DNA of 64,000 bases from Bog-473 sp963755375 (GTDB lineage Bacteria; Actinomycetota; Acidimicrobiia; Acidimicrobiales; RAAP-2). Below are positions 1 through 8,886 of the stretch, piece by piece (the first letter of the stretch is position 1; every line of letters begins with the position of its first letter). The stretch lies in NCBI GenBank assembly GCA_963755375.1, contig CAVWKG010000016.1, positions 1,798,001 through 1,862,000 of the forward strand, in the 5' to 3' direction. The notes under the pieces are model-generated. The model made no database searches. It was not told the origin of the DNA and saw only the letters and a program-made list of their open reading frames with translations. Made by a program: the position numbers and the translations under genes.

Positions 1-1193
1 ACGGGAAGGCTGGTGGTCCCCCGGTACTGGGCGGCGATGACGAGGATCGGCCAATGCCAGAGGTAGAGCGAGTACGAGATCAGGCCGAGGAGCTGGAAAG
101 GCCGCTGGCGGAGAAGGCACTCGACACCCCAGCTCGGTTGCCGTGCACCAGCAGCGATGATGAACGCGGCGCCAAGGACAGGCATCGCGGCCAGCGCTCC
201 GGGGTACACCGTTGCCGATGTCAGCGTGACGCTCGCCACGACGATGGCACCGAGCCCGAGCCATGAGAGAAGCGCCGCCAAGGACTGAGGCATCCGGCGG
301 AGGCTGTTTCCCGAAACGGCGATGAGAGCCCCGAGAGCAAGCTCCCAGGCCCGTGTCAAAGGTGAGAAGAACGCACTGGCCGCATTGCTGGACGTGAAGA
401 CGATGGAATACGCGTAGGAGGCGACGATGATGGCGACGAGAACTGTGCCCAACCGATGTCGTAGCGGAACACGCCGAAGCACACCGGCCGTGATGAGCAC
501 GATCGTCGGATACACGATGTAGAACTGCTCCTCGACGGCCAGCGACCAGTAGTTCTGCAGCGCCGAGGGCGGCTGTTGCGAGGCGAGGTAGTTCGTCTGT
601 GCGGCCGCAAAATGGAAGTTGGCCAAGAAGACGGCCGCCCATTGACCGTCGATCGCGGTCTCGTGCCCGGTCAGTGGGCCAAGGAAGTGAAATGCGGCCA
701 CCACGGTGACAACGATGACCAGCGTGGCCGCCGGCAGGATGCGGCGCGCTCGCCGAGCGTAGAAGCGCAACAAGGATGTCGAGTCCCGTGCCGCACGTTC
801 CCGCAGCAGAACACCGGTGATTACAAACCCCGAGATAACGAAGAAGACGTCCACGCCGACGTAGCCGCCGCTGACACCTGGAACACCCGCGTGAAAAAGG
901 ACGACGAGGAGAATGGCGACGGCTCGGAGTCCCTGGACGTCCGGGCGGAACAACCGGTCGCCAGGTGCGGTTCCGGCCTCGTTGCCGAGCATATTGCGAT
1001 CGATCGTGACCGACGTCGCTGGTTGCGAGGCGTCACTCGACGCGGTCCTGGATACCACGAATCTTCCCCTGGATCCCGGCAAGACGCTCCCGAGCTTACT
1101 GTTGAACCGCACGAGGAGACCTGGTCTCCAGAGCTTTGCCATGCTGGCCTGCACCCGTCGACCGGCCAGGTAGGAAGGTAGCCAATCGCTCAT
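1..1193 (-). CDS. Acyltransferase 3 (OafA/YrhL-like) membrane protein, 3' end outside window
   Basis: Polytopic O-acyltransferase that would transfer acetyl or another acyl group to a cell-surface glycan. The reading frame is open from an ATG at 1193 to the window edge, so the C-terminus is missing. Visible family motifs in order: RPDVQGLRAVAILLVV followed by FHAG (first membrane helix with the conserved His), FYARRARRILPA, the hallmark WSLAVEEQFYIVYP, and SYSLYLWHWPILV. An in-frame stop lies just upstream of 1193. A second ATG at 992 sits closer to the first conserved motif, and the roughly 67 residues between have no recognisable domain, so 992 is an alternative start. Family membership is clear; the acyl donor, the acceptor and any C-terminal SGNH domain cannot be judged here. 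Confidence 0.88.
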   Translation of the reverse strand, partial: MSDWLPSYLAGRRVQASMAKLWRPGLLVRFNSKLGSVLPGSRGRFVVSRTASSDASQPATSVTIDRNMLGNEAGTAPGDRLFRPDVQGLRAVAILLVVLFHAGVPGVSGGYVGVDVFFVISGFVITGVLLRERAARDSTSLLRFYARRARRILPAATLVIVVTVVAAFHFLGPLTGHETAIDGQWAAVFLANFHFAAAQTNYLASQQPPSALQNYWSLAVEEQFYIVYPTIVLITAGVLRRVPLRHRLGTVLVAIIVASYAYSIVFTSSNAASAFFSPLTRAWELALGALIAVSGNSLRRMPQSLAALLSWLGLGAIVVASVTLTSATVYPGALAAMPVLGAAFIIAAGARQPSWGVECLLRQRPFQLLGLISYSLYLWHWPILVIAAQYRGTTSLP

Positions 1194-1324
1194 CGTCCGT
1201 CAAGGCGTCATGGCGTGAGCACCTCGCACGCGCGCAAACTCGAGAGTGCTGTCGATGTCACGAAACGTTGGCTGAGGCCTAGGCAGCAAGCAACGTCACC
1301 GCACAGTGAGCAACGCGCTTATAT

Positions 1325-2756
1325 GGTTCTTCGGATTTCAGCGGAGAGCCACCGCGTCCGCAAGTCCCCCTGAATTAGGCGAAGGTGCTCCAGGGTTGTG
1401 GTGTGAGCCAACGTCCCAGAAACACCTCCGTCCTTGTCCACCCTAATGAGATCCTCCAAGCCCCTGGTGGGTCTCGAAGACGTCCGCGTCCTCGCCTACG
1501 TGCGTCGAGGTCCCGACGTCGAGCTCATGATGGAGCAGGTGACCGGCGTGCTCTCGTGTCCGCTTTGTGGGCAATGGGCCCAGGTCAAAGAACGCCCGGT
1601 CGTGCACTATGTCGACCTGCCCGTCTATGGCACTCCGATGTCGCTGTCGTGGAAGAAGCACAGGCTGCGCTGTGTCGACCGTCGACCCGACGTGCCCCAA
1701 AAGGTCCTGGGTGACAGAGGACCATCGGATCGCGGCCAAGAGCTGCTTGTTGACCACCAGGGCGGCTAAGTGGGCGACGGTTCAGGTGGGCGCAGGCCGG
1801 ACGGTCTCAGAAGTGGGGGCCGAACTGGCCTGTGATTGGCACACGGTCAACGATGCCGTGTGCACCTATGGCGAGGCCCTGCTCGCAGCCGACCGCAAGC
1901 GTCTGAACCGCACCACGGCCATCCGTCTCGACGAGACCTCCTTCGTCCGGCTCTCCAAGAAGATGCAGACCGACTACGCCACGACGGTGGCCGACGTGGA
2001 GAACCACCAGATCATCGAGACCTTGCCGACTCGCAAATACACCGATGTGGCGGGCTGGATCGACAAACAGCCCCGAGCCTGGAAGGAACGGATCCGCTTC
2101 GGCGCCCTCGACATGTCGGCCACCTATGCCGCGGTGTACTCGGTCCTCTTGCCCAAAGCCGCCCAGGTGGTCGACCCCTTCCACGTCATCTCGCTGGCCA
2201 ATCGCTGCCTCGACACCGTGCGCCGGCGCGGTCCAGTTCGAACAACTCGGCCACCGCGGCCGGCCCGATGATCCGCTTTATCGGGCCCGGCGTTTCCTGC
2301 TCCGAGGCGAAGAGAAGCTCGACGACAAGGCGACCGAGCGCCTGTGGTCACTCCTCGCCCTGGGCGACCCCGACGCCGAGGTGGCCATTGCCTATCGGGT
2401 CAAAGAGCGCCTGCGCGACTTCTATCGAACAAGAGACCCCGACGAGCCGAGCGATGCTCGAAGAGCTCCAAGCCCACTGCCTCCGACGCGCCATGCCGCC
2501 CGAGATCCAAAAGCTCGGACGCACGATCCGCACCTGGTTCGACAAGATGGCAACTTCCACCTGGCCCGGGTTTCCATCGGCCCGACCGAAGCGCTCAACA
2601 ACCTGATCAAGCGCATCAAACGGATCGGCTTCGGGTTCCGCAACTTCGAGAACTACCGCATCCGCGCCCTGCTCTACGCCGGAAAACCGGACTGGCGCGT
2701 CTTGGGCTCGATCGTCGTCCGGTGAGGTCGCAGACCCCGCCAGATTCCGAAGAGCC
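1325..2756 (+). mobile_element. ISL3-family insertion sequence, degraded
   Basis: The element is bounded by imperfect inverted repeats. The left end begins GGTTCTTCGGAT at 1325; the complement of the right end begins GGCTCTTCGGAA at 2756. About 15 of the first 20 bases match, and GGCTCTTC is a typical ISL3 terminus. No 8-bp target duplication is visible outside the ends. The only gene inside is a broken transposase, so the copy cannot move without help. Confidence 0.75.
1434..2725 (+). pseudogene. ISL3-family transposase, frameshifted at four sites
   Basis: The protein is readable as an ISL3 transposase only by changing frame four times. The N-terminus has the zinc-finger-like CPLCG and later RLRC. 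Core pieces are RLDETSF, FGALDMSATYAAVYS with VVDPFHVISLANR, and GPTEALNNLIKRIKR near the end, which carry the expected DDE residues. The first shift is a perfect 7-bp tandem duplication (GTCGACC at 1674-1680 and 1681-1687). The second, near 2229, and third, near 2450, each add one base. The fourth, near 2550, loses one. An ATG at 1446 is another possible start. The gene is inactive as read. Confidence 0.85.
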
Positions 2757-2780
2757 CGATGTCTTGAAACAGCTGTCTCC

Positions 2781-2796
2781 GATGTCTCGCGACATC
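2781..2796. repeat. Perfect inverted repeat in the 50-bp gap between the two IS elements
   Basis: GATGTC, a TCGC loop and GACATC form a perfect 6-bp-arm inverted repeat. The gap it lies in (2757-2806) belongs to neither flanking element, and CGATGTCT occurs twice there (2757 and 2780). It may be a leftover end of a third element; no transposase remains to test this. Confidence 0.5.
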
Positions 2797-2866
2797 ACAT
2801 TTGACCTGAACCCCAAAAAGTGGACCACGTATATGACAATTTGGCCCTGACCAGCAGGAGCCAGAT

Positions 2867-3175
2867 ATGCCAAGGCACTACCCGCCCGAGGTCCGACGTG
2901 AAGCCTGTGAGCGGATGTTCGTCGGCGAGGCGATCAAGGACCTCGCCGACGAGCTCGGAATCACTGTCGAGACCCTCTATCGCTGGCGCCGCCAAGCGTT
3001 GATCGACACTGGTCAGCGACCCGGGGTCAAGAGTTTCGAGGCCGATCCACTGGCCGCGGCCCGTCGGCGCATCCAAGAGCTCGAGGCCGAGGTTGAGATG
3101 ATCAAGGCGGCCAGTGCGATCTTTGAGGAGGGCGAGGTCGACCCAAAAGGAAATTCCAGGTTGTCCGAGCGCTGA
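2867..3175 (+). CDS. IS3-family transposase OrfA
   Basis: DNA-binding half of the IS3 transposase (102 aa). Residues 1-50 form the HTH_Tnp_1 helix-turn-helix (EVRREACERM, then DLADELGITVETLYRWRR). Residues 62-90 are a leucine-zipper-like coil (RRRIQELEAEVEMIK) of the type used for multimerisation. The ATG at 2867 is preceded by AGGAG at 2856-2860. The frame overlaps orfB, which reads in the -1 frame. An AAAA-G slippery run (CCCAAAAGG, 3142-3150) in the overlap allows programmed -1 frameshifting to the OrfAB transposase. Confidence 0.93.
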   Translation: MPRHYPPEVRREACERMFVGEAIKDLADELGITVETLYRWRRQALIDTGQRPGVKSFEADPLAAARRRIQELEAEVEMIKAASAIFEEGEVDPKGNSRLSER

Positions 3176-4032
3176 ACAACCTGGGTTATTCCGAGCGCGC
3201 GGCCTGTCAACTCGTAGGTCTTGGCCGTTCGACCTATTACAAGATGAAGTTCGGCCATCCCTCTGACCGCGAGATCCGCCGCCTACTCCTCTCCGATGCC
3301 ATCGCGGAGATCCACGCCCGAAGCCGTGGAACCTATGGAATGTTGCGGATCCGGGCCACCCTCGAAATCGAGCAGGGTCTCATCGTCAACAAGAAGTTGG
3401 TCTGGAAGATCATGCGCCAGCTGGGCCTCCAGGGGCTGCCCGGACCGAAGAAAGGGGTGAGGAACCTCAAGAACATCGCGACGGCCGAGGACCTCGTCCA
3501 GCGATCGTTTGTGGCGAGTCGGCCCAACCAGCTGTGGTTGACCGACATCACCGAGCACCCGACAGGCGAAGGAAAGATCTACTGCTGTGTGGTGCTCGAC
3601 CTCTTCAGCCGCAAGGTGGTCGGCTGGGCCATCGACCGACGTTGCGAGTCAGCCCTCGTCATAGACGCCGTCAACAAGGCCAAGGACAGCCGGCCCCAAC
3701 GCTCTTCGACGGTCATCCACTCGGACCACGGATCCCAGTACACCTCTTGGGCCTTCACCGAAAACGTGCGGCGCCTGGGCCTCATCAGCTCCATGGGCAC
3801 TGTCGGTGACTGCTACGACAACGCCCCGATGGAGTCGTTCTGGGGCTCCATGCAAATTGAGCTTCTCAATCGACAAAGATGGCGCACAAACCTCCAACTA
3901 GCCGTCGGCATGGCCGACTACATCGAGAACTTCTACAACACAGCCCGGCGCCATAGCGCCCTCTATTTCCTGACCCCGATCGAATTCGAGGATCTACACT
4001 CAACCCACATCCACCAGGCCGCATTGTCATAA
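3148..4032 (+). CDS. IS3-family transposase OrfB (DDE catalytic half)
   Basis: Catalytic integrase-like half, read in the -1 frame relative to orfA and probably made as an OrfAB fusion of about 388 aa. Coordinates are given from the slippage site; the first ATG in this frame is at 3244. An HTH_21 segment (EIHARSRGTYGMLRIRA) precedes the rve core. DDE residues are visible: D in LTDIT, D in HSDHGSQYTS and E in NAPMESFWG, with 35 residues between the second D and the E as expected for IS3. All three residues and full length are kept, so the element is probably competent. Confidence 0.93.
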   Translation, partial: RKFQVVRALNNLGYSERAACQLVGLGRSTYYKMKFGHPSDREIRRLLLSDAIAEIHARSRGTYGMLRIRATLEIEQGLIVNKKLVWKIMRQLGLQGLPGPKKGVRNLKNIATAEDLVQRSFVASRPNQLWLTDITEHPTGEGKIYCCVVLDLFSRKVVGWAIDRRCESALVIDAVNKAKDSRPQRSSTVIHSDHGSQYTSWAFTENVRRLGLISSMGTVGDCYDNAPMESFWGSMQIELLNRQRWRTNLQLAVGMADYIENFYNTARRHSALYFLTPIEFEDLHSTHIHQAALS

Positions 4033-4065
4033 CCGCGGTCCACCGAATGGGGTCAAGCCCACAGG

Positions 4066-4137
4066 CGCCCCCGGAAGGATTCGAACCTTCGCACACGGTT
4101 TAGGAAACCGATGCTCTATCCCCTGAGCTACGGGGGC
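4066..4137 (-). tRNA. tRNA-Arg (anticodon CCT)
   Basis: A 72-nt cloverleaf folds on the minus strand. The 7-bp acceptor pairs GCCCCCG with CGGGGGC. The D arm holds AGGGGATA, the anticodon loop is TTCCTAA giving CCT (Arg, AGG codons), and the T arm is GAAGG-TTCGAAT-CCTTC. The discriminator base is G and CCA is not encoded. The outermost anticodon-stem pair is T-T. The adjacent IS3 end, 10 bases from the 3' terminus, suggests a region prone to insertion. Confidence 0.93.
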
Positions 4138-4294
4138 GTGATGCAGACCAGCTTAGGTTGGCGCGTGTGCGAATACACGACCATGCGGCGCACTACCTCC
4201 CGGTCGAGGACGCGTGATCGGGGATCGGAATGTCCGAGTCAACGAATCTCCTTCAACAGATCCGACCGCCGAGGACCTGTACCTCGAGCTCGGC

Positions 4295-5863
4295 TCATCC
4301 AAACAGGCTCAGATGATGCTCCCGCAGGAATTGCGTCTGAAGCCTGAACCACTGCGCCGGCTCACCGAGAAAGATACCCAGGCCATAGCTCACAGTTGCA
4401 TCCGACTCGTGGTTGATGTTGCGGGTCATGGACGCATCCGTGATGGCGGTCGTCTGAAACCCCCGAGCGCCTGGAGGACCGAAGTGAACGCTGCAGACGA
4501 CCTGGATCACGATCGCCGTGATGGCAACCCGCCGGATGACGCGCCGATCGATGCGCTTGACAAAGTAGCTGACCCGCGCAATGAGCTGGTGCGGCGTCCT
4601 CCGAACGCTCCGATTTCCGATGCCGCTCTGCGCTCGGATGCTCGAGGGGAGTCCACTGATGGTCGTCATGTAGATGCCCACCAGGACGAGGATGTCATTC
4701 GTCGTGTAGCGAGACTGCGCTGCTGCGTAAGTACCGAATACAACCCGGCTCTCGGTTACGAGTGCATCGAAGAGAAGTCCGAAGACGATCAAGGCGATGC
4801 CGATCGGTACGCCGCTGTCCTCGTCTCTGCGGAGACCCCATTTGAAGAGCACGAGCACAGCCAACGCGAAGACCACGACTCCAAAGAGCATCACGGCTCC
4901 ATTGTCGGGTACGCCGGGCTGCGCCTGGACACCTACGATGTCACCGAGAGCGTAGATGAAGAATTTGAGAGCCGGAAACAGGTGATCAAGCGTATTGCTT
5001 GGGCTCTGGTCGCGCCCCGTACTGACAAAATTATGGAAGTACAAGGCCGCGGTTGCCCCCGCCACCGCGATCCAGCTGACGAAAGTCCACCTCGGCCGAC
5101 GCCGGAGATAGAGCAGCACGACTCCCACTGGCCAGACGAGCAGGCCCTGCGTGGAGGAGTAGCTGCCCACAACCGCCACGATTGCAGCCGCAAGGAGGGT
5201 CGGCAATGCCAGTGACGGCCGATCCAAGAGCAAGATGGTCGCGGCCAGTGACAACAGGACGAGGTACCACGCCATCTGGAATCCCCAGAGAGTGTTCTGC
5301 CACTGCGCAAACGTGAGAGCCAGAAATGCGACAGGACAGTAAAAGAGCAACGGCGTGTCAGGTGAGCGGCGCTTGTGCGCCCAGATCAAGAGTGCCGTGG
5401 CGGCGAACAACATGATCGCACTGAAGTACAGCTCTACTGTGATGTTGAAGTGTGCGGTATGGGCCAGCGCAACGACAATGAGATTCGGAAAGAAGATCCG
5501 ATTGCTGTTGTGCAAGCCCCACAGTGAGGACCAATCGGGAAAATGGATGTACGACTGACGGATGACCGGGATGTCGTCCCATTGATCACCGACGATTGCG
5601 TTCTCCTGGTAGTGCTGTAGGAGAACGAGGTAACCGACGACAGGGATGGCGAACCCCAGGACTGTTAGGGCCTTGACGACCCGTGGGTCCAAACGGCCCA
5701 CCGTCCAAGTCCCAACCGCTCGGGCAGGTCCGCGTGGCAACGGCTCGGTCGGTTCCGGCGAAGAGGCGTCTGTGAGCGACCCAGCGGCTGGCGAGTCGGA
5801 ACCGGAGCCCGGCGTGCCAGAAACCCTCATCCCAACTCCCCTTTTCACACTTGGTGTCGCCAA
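4295..5863 (-). CDS. Polytopic membrane protein, GT-C-like, first gene of the polysaccharide cluster
   Basis: A 522-aa protein. After a Ser/Pro/Gly-rich cytoplasmic N-terminus (about 65 residues) there are roughly ten hydrophobic segments. The first external loop holds an acidic GDQWDDIP motif placed like the Asp motif of GT-C glycosyltransferases. Other landmarks are WGLHNSNRIFFPN and FAQWQNTLWGFQMAW. I do not recognise a named family with certainty. The position next to a GtrA protein and another GT-C-like protein fits lipid-linked sugar transfer or glycan modification outside the membrane. ATGs at 5863 and 5830 are both possible starts. Downstream is only the tRNA, and the gene reads towards it. 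Confidence 0.72.
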   Translation of the reverse strand: MATPSVKRGVGMRVSGTPGSGSDSPAAGSLTDASSPEPTEPLPRGPARAVGTWTVGRLDPRVVKALTVLGFAIPVVGYLVLLQHYQENAIVGDQWDDIPVIRQSYIHFPDWSSLWGLHNSNRIFFPNLIVVALAHTAHFNITVELYFSAIMLFAATALLIWAHKRRSPDTPLLFYCPVAFLALTFAQWQNTLWGFQMAWYLVLLSLAATILLLDRPSLALPTLLAAAIVAVVGSYSSTQGLLVWPVGVVLLYLRRRPRWTFVSWIAVAGATAALYFHNFVSTGRDQSPSNTLDHLFPALKFFIYALGDIVGVQAQPGVPDNGAVMLFGVVVFALAVLVLFKWGLRRDEDSGVPIGIALIVFGLLFDALVTESRVVFGTYAAAQSRYTTNDILVLVGIYMTTISGLPSSIRAQSGIGNRSVRRTPHQLIARVSYFVKRIDRRVIRRVAITAIVIQVVCSVHFGPPGARGFQTTAITDASMTRNINHESDATVSYGLGIFLGEPAQWFRLQTQFLREHHLSLFG

Positions 5864-5980
5864 TGCGATGCCAACTCGGGCGGGCTAGCGGCACAGTCGC
5901 AGTAGCGGTGACGTACGGCGATTATGTGGTGAAGATGACCCGCTCTGCTCCAGAAGATAATGCAACGGGCAGTGGGGCAC

Positions 5981-6019
5981 CCCGGACCCGGTCCGGGTGA
6001 TGGGCCCGGACCCGGTCCG
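5981..6019. repeat. Two 15-bp direct repeats with internal near-palindrome
   Basis: CCCGGACCCGGTCCG occurs at 5981-5995 and again at 6005-6019. Each copy is close to self-complementary (GGACC and GGTCC arms). They lie in the 224-bp gap between two minus-strand genes and could form a hairpin that ends or attenuates transcription leaving the GtrA gene. Confidence 0.6.
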
Positions 6020-6087
6020 CCGGATGAACCGCGGACACGACGATCTCTCGACGACGACGAGCCCCGCACCCTAAGTGTCGGAGGCGC

Positions 6088-6717
6088 TCAGGCGTCCGCT
6101 CCCACCTCAGCGTCCGCGATTTCAGCAAAGAGCCGGTTGAGGACGAGAAATTTGAGAAACCACAAGATGCCGAATGCCGCGATGTTGGCCCCGACAACAA
6201 GGATAGTCCGAGCAAGGTGCTGAAGATGGTGTGCATCGGCGAAGTTGTGCGCCAACGACGCCGTGTATAAGGCGAAGCCGATGCCCGTGAATGACATCAC
6301 CCAAAACGGGAGCAGTTCCCTCCAAATATGGGATCGCCCTGCTTTACCCCATACCCACTTGCGGTTGAGATAGTAGGACGGAATGCCGGCCATGACGTTG
6401 GCGAAGAGAGTGCTCGCGACTTCGCCCCAAAGCCGAAGTGCCCCATATACAATCGTGAGGATGACCAGCGAGGTCAGCGCAGAGATCACCGACACCATCG
6501 TGTACCGGACGACCCTCAGTCCCTGGGGGCTCTGACAGAAGCGCCAGAGCCTGACCAACCCGCTCTTCACAGCTCGTAACAGTACTCCGTCGATCCGATC
6601 CGGGGCATTCCGTCGATCCCGGGCGTCGCCCTCGGCCATGGCAGGGGTAAAGCCCACGTAACCCGGGTCAAGGCCTGGGCTGCCATCATTCGCCTCGAGC
6701 CCTTTCGCTACACTCAT
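6088..6717 (-). CDS. GtrA-family membrane protein
   Basis: Small membrane protein of the GtrA family (PF04138), which includes proposed flippases for polyprenyl-phosphate sugars and is often paired with GT2/GT-C enzymes. The conserved part starts near residue 69: RVVRYTMVSVIS, then NVMAGIPSYYLNRKWVW, then two more helices, giving four in all. The first 65 residues are polar and not family-like. A GTG at 6570 just before the first helix is a credible shorter start, which would also free room for the divergent gene's promoter. The annotated ATG is only 6 bases from the start of the plus-strand gene. Neighbouring GT-C-like proteins on both sides support a role in glycan modification. Confidence 0.87.
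   Translation of the reverse strand: MSVAKGLEANDGSPGLDPGYVGFTPAMAEGDARDRRNAPDRIDGVLLRAVKSGLVRLWRFCQSPQGLRVVRYTMVSVISALTSLVILTIVYGALRLWGEVASTLFANVMAGIPSYYLNRKWVWGKAGRSHIWRELLPFWVMSFTGIGFALYTASLAHNFADAHHLQHLARTILVVGANIAAFGILWFLKFLVLNRLFAEIADAEVGADA
6709..6714 (+). promoter_or_regulatory. Candidate -10 box (TACACT) for a leaderless mRNA
   Basis: TACACT ends 9 bases before the ATG at 6724, so a transcript would start at or next to that ATG. Leaderless mRNAs are common in actinobacteria, and no ribosome-binding site precedes this ATG. No clear -35 hexamer is seen. Confidence 0.4.
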
Positions 6718-6723
6718 GCGCTC

Positions 6724-8886
6724 ATGGGGGAAGGTTCCGTCAGTTCCCTTCCAACTGCTCCCCCTGGGGAGAGTGTGTCCGCCTTGATTGAACGCGATAT
6801 CGATGCGGTCGACGTCACGGCTTTCGACGAGACCGGCCTGCGTTCAAAGCTCGACGCCGGGCGGCGGCGATTCACTTGGGCTGCGCTGATTGCCATCGCC
6901 CTCACGATGGTGCCTTTCGTGTGGATCCTCTGGTCGGATTGGGGCCCTGCCAACCCGCTCCGCGAATCAATCTTTCAAAGCAACTTCTTCGACCTGCAGA
7001 CACGAGCCATGTTCCACGGACACCTGTCCTTGCCAAATGGAATTCTTGGCATCGAGGGATTCGTTCACGATGGGCGCACCTATACCTACTTCGGCTTGTT
7101 CCCTTCGATCATCCGCATGCCGATATTGCTGGTGACCAGCAGTCTGGACGGCAAACTCACACCCTCTTCCATGATCCTGGCGTGGTTGCTCACGGGGCTG
7201 TTCGCATCGCTTCTGCTCTGGCGAGTTCGGTACCTCGTTCGCGGCGATTGCGCAATGGGCCGAATTGAGGCCAGTGCGTACGGGATCCTGATGGCCACCA
7301 TCATGGGCGGAACGATCTGGATGCTGCTGGCGTCGATTCCCTACGTCTTCAACGAGGACATCGCATGGAGTATTTGTCTGACCGTGGCAAGCATCTTCGC
7401 CCTCCTCGGCGTGATGGAGCGACCGTCATGGGGCCGGGTCATCGCCAGCGGTCTGTTGATCTTGTGTGCAAATTTCGATCGGGCGACCACTGGCTGGGCT
7501 TGCGTTGTAGGCGCTGGTCTCATTGCGGTCTGGTTCCTGCTCGGTCTCGGTGGGCAAGAGAACCGACGGTGGTTCGTTCCGGTGCTTGCGGCGGGCCTTA
7601 TCCCACTCGTCATCGGATGCGCATTCAACTACGCGAAGTTCGGTGTGCCGTTCGGCGTCCCAATCACCGACCAGGTCTGGTCCCATGTCAATGCATATCG
7701 ACAGCGATTTCTCGCCACCAACCACAATTCGGAGGTAGGCACCGTCTACGCGCCGACGAACATCGTCGCGTACTTTCGGCCGGACAACCTGAGCGTCAGC
7801 CGTGTGTTCCCGTTCATCACCCTGCCCACGAGTCCGCCGAAGGCCCTAGGTGGCGTACTTTTCGACAAGTTGTATCGAACGGCGAGCGTCCCGGCCTCGA
7901 CACCACTGCTCTTCCTTCTGAGCGTCTGGGGCCTCGTCACGGCATTTCGACCCCACGCGATCGGGAAGGTCGCGCGGACACGACTCCTCCTCGTGGCCGC
8001 GGGAAGCGCCGGAGCCGCTCTGATGTTGTGGGGGTATATCGGTCCGAGGTATCTGGGTGACTTCGTTCCATTTCTCGTGCTGGCCAGCGCGGTGGCCATG
8101 GCCGATATCTTTCGTCGGCTGGAAGGTCGGCGGCGCCCGACGCGCGTCGCCGCGGTGGCGATCACTGCAGCGCTCGCGGTTTTTAGCATTGCGGCCAACA
8201 TCGGCATGGCAATTGTTCCCAATGAAGAGTGGAGTACGACTCAGCTCGTCAACTATGTCCAAGCTCAGAAGACAGTGAGTGATCTCACGGGACATCCGCT
8301 GCAGGGACGAGTCGTACGAGGCAACGCATTGCCTCCATGGGGTCCGGCTGGAGAGTTGTACGTCGTCGGGAACTGCAGCGGACTCTACATATCCAACGGA
8401 GAGAACTATTCGACCGTGCCCAATCAGCAATACACGCGAGCAACCTGGATGCCGGTCGAGCTCGGTCAACCATTCGAACAGACGTTTCAGATGACGGTGA
8501 GGAGCACCGAATCAAAAGGCGAGGTGTCGGTCCCACTGCTCAGTATGGGGAAGTACACCGTAAAGGCGGATGCGATACCGATATCGCCGGGCTTCGTCGA
8601 CATGACGCTCAGAATCTTCGGAGGCGCGAGGGTCGTGGAAGGATATTCGTTCGAAGTCAGGAGCGGCATGGCGCACACCGTGATCGTGACCACCGATCCC
8701 GTTAAGCACACGCTTGAAACGGAGGTGGACGGGGTCGGTCGCTCGGCGGCGACGGTGACGGGTGCGGGACAACACATCGTTTATGTCGACTCCACCAACT
8801 CGCACGGCCAGCTCGGATCAAACCTCCTACAGATCGAGAGTGCCCCGACACCGCGACCGACGCTCTGTCTGAGCCTCATCCACTGA
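6724..8886 (+). CDS. Large GT-C-like membrane protein with C-terminal extracytoplasmic domain
   Basis: A 720-aa protein. An N-terminal cytoplasmic stretch of about 57 residues precedes a first helix (FTWAALIAIALTMVPFVWIL). The external loop then reads SNFFDLQTRAMFHGHL and FVHDGRTYTYFGLFPS. Around ten further helices run to about residue 500. The last 220 residues are hydrophilic and beta-rich, likely outside the membrane. The loop pattern resembles uncharacterised actinobacterial GT-C (PMT/GT39-like) proteins, but no substrate can be assigned. It is divergent from the GtrA gene; the ATG at 6724 is taken as start because of the leaderless-type -10 box. A role in transferring sugar from a polyprenyl carrier is inference. 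Confidence 0.75.
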   Translation: MGEGSVSSLPTAPPGESVSALIERDIDAVDVTAFDETGLRSKLDAGRRRFTWAALIAIALTMVPFVWILWSDWGPANPLRESIFQSNFFDLQTRAMFHGHLSLPNGILGIEGFVHDGRTYTYFGLFPSIIRMPILLVTSSLDGKLTPSSMILAWLLTGLFASLLLWRVRYLVRGDCAMGRIEASAYGILMATIMGGTIWMLLASIPYVFNEDIAWSICLTVASIFALLGVMERPSWGRVIASGLLILCANFDRATTGWACVVGAGLIAVWFLLGLGGQENRRWFVPVLAAGLIPLVIGCAFNYAKFGVPFGVPITDQVWSHVNAYRQRFLATNHNSEVGTVYAPTNIVAYFRPDNLSVSRVFPFITLPTSPPKALGGVLFDKLYRTASVPASTPLLFLLSVWGLVTAFRPHAIGKVARTRLLLVAAGSAGAALMLWGYIGPRYLGDFVPFLVLASAVAMADIFRRLEGRRRPTRVAAVAITAALAVFSIAANIGMAIVPNEEWSTTQLVNYVQAQKTVSDLTGHPLQGRVVRGNALPPWGPAGELYVVGNCSGLYISNGENYSTVPNQQYTRATWMPVELGQPFEQTFQMTVRSTESKGEVSVPLLSMGKYTVKADAIPISPGFVDMTLRIFGGARVVEGYSFEVRSGMAHTVIVTTDPVKHTLETEVDGVGRSAATVTGAGQHIVYVDSTNSHGQLGSNLLQIESAPTPRPTLCLSLIH

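Larger units (their letters stand above)
2807..4055 (+). mobile_element. IS3-family insertion sequence, apparently intact
   Basis: The left end starts TGAACCCC at 2807 and the complement of the right end reads TGACCCC from 4055. Similarity continues inward: GTGGACCACG versus GTGGACCGCG, then ATGACAAT in both, then a GGCC-containing stretch. It carries orfA and orfB in the classical -1 frameshift arrangement. No 3-4 bp target duplication is obvious. The right end stops 10 bases before the 3' end of the tRNA-Arg gene. Confidence 0.85.

Noticed and set aside
4214..5215. A 333-codon plus-strand frame opposite the first GT-C-like gene
   Set aside because: The minus strand has clear membrane helices and family-like motifs; the plus frame is hydrophilic shadow coding.
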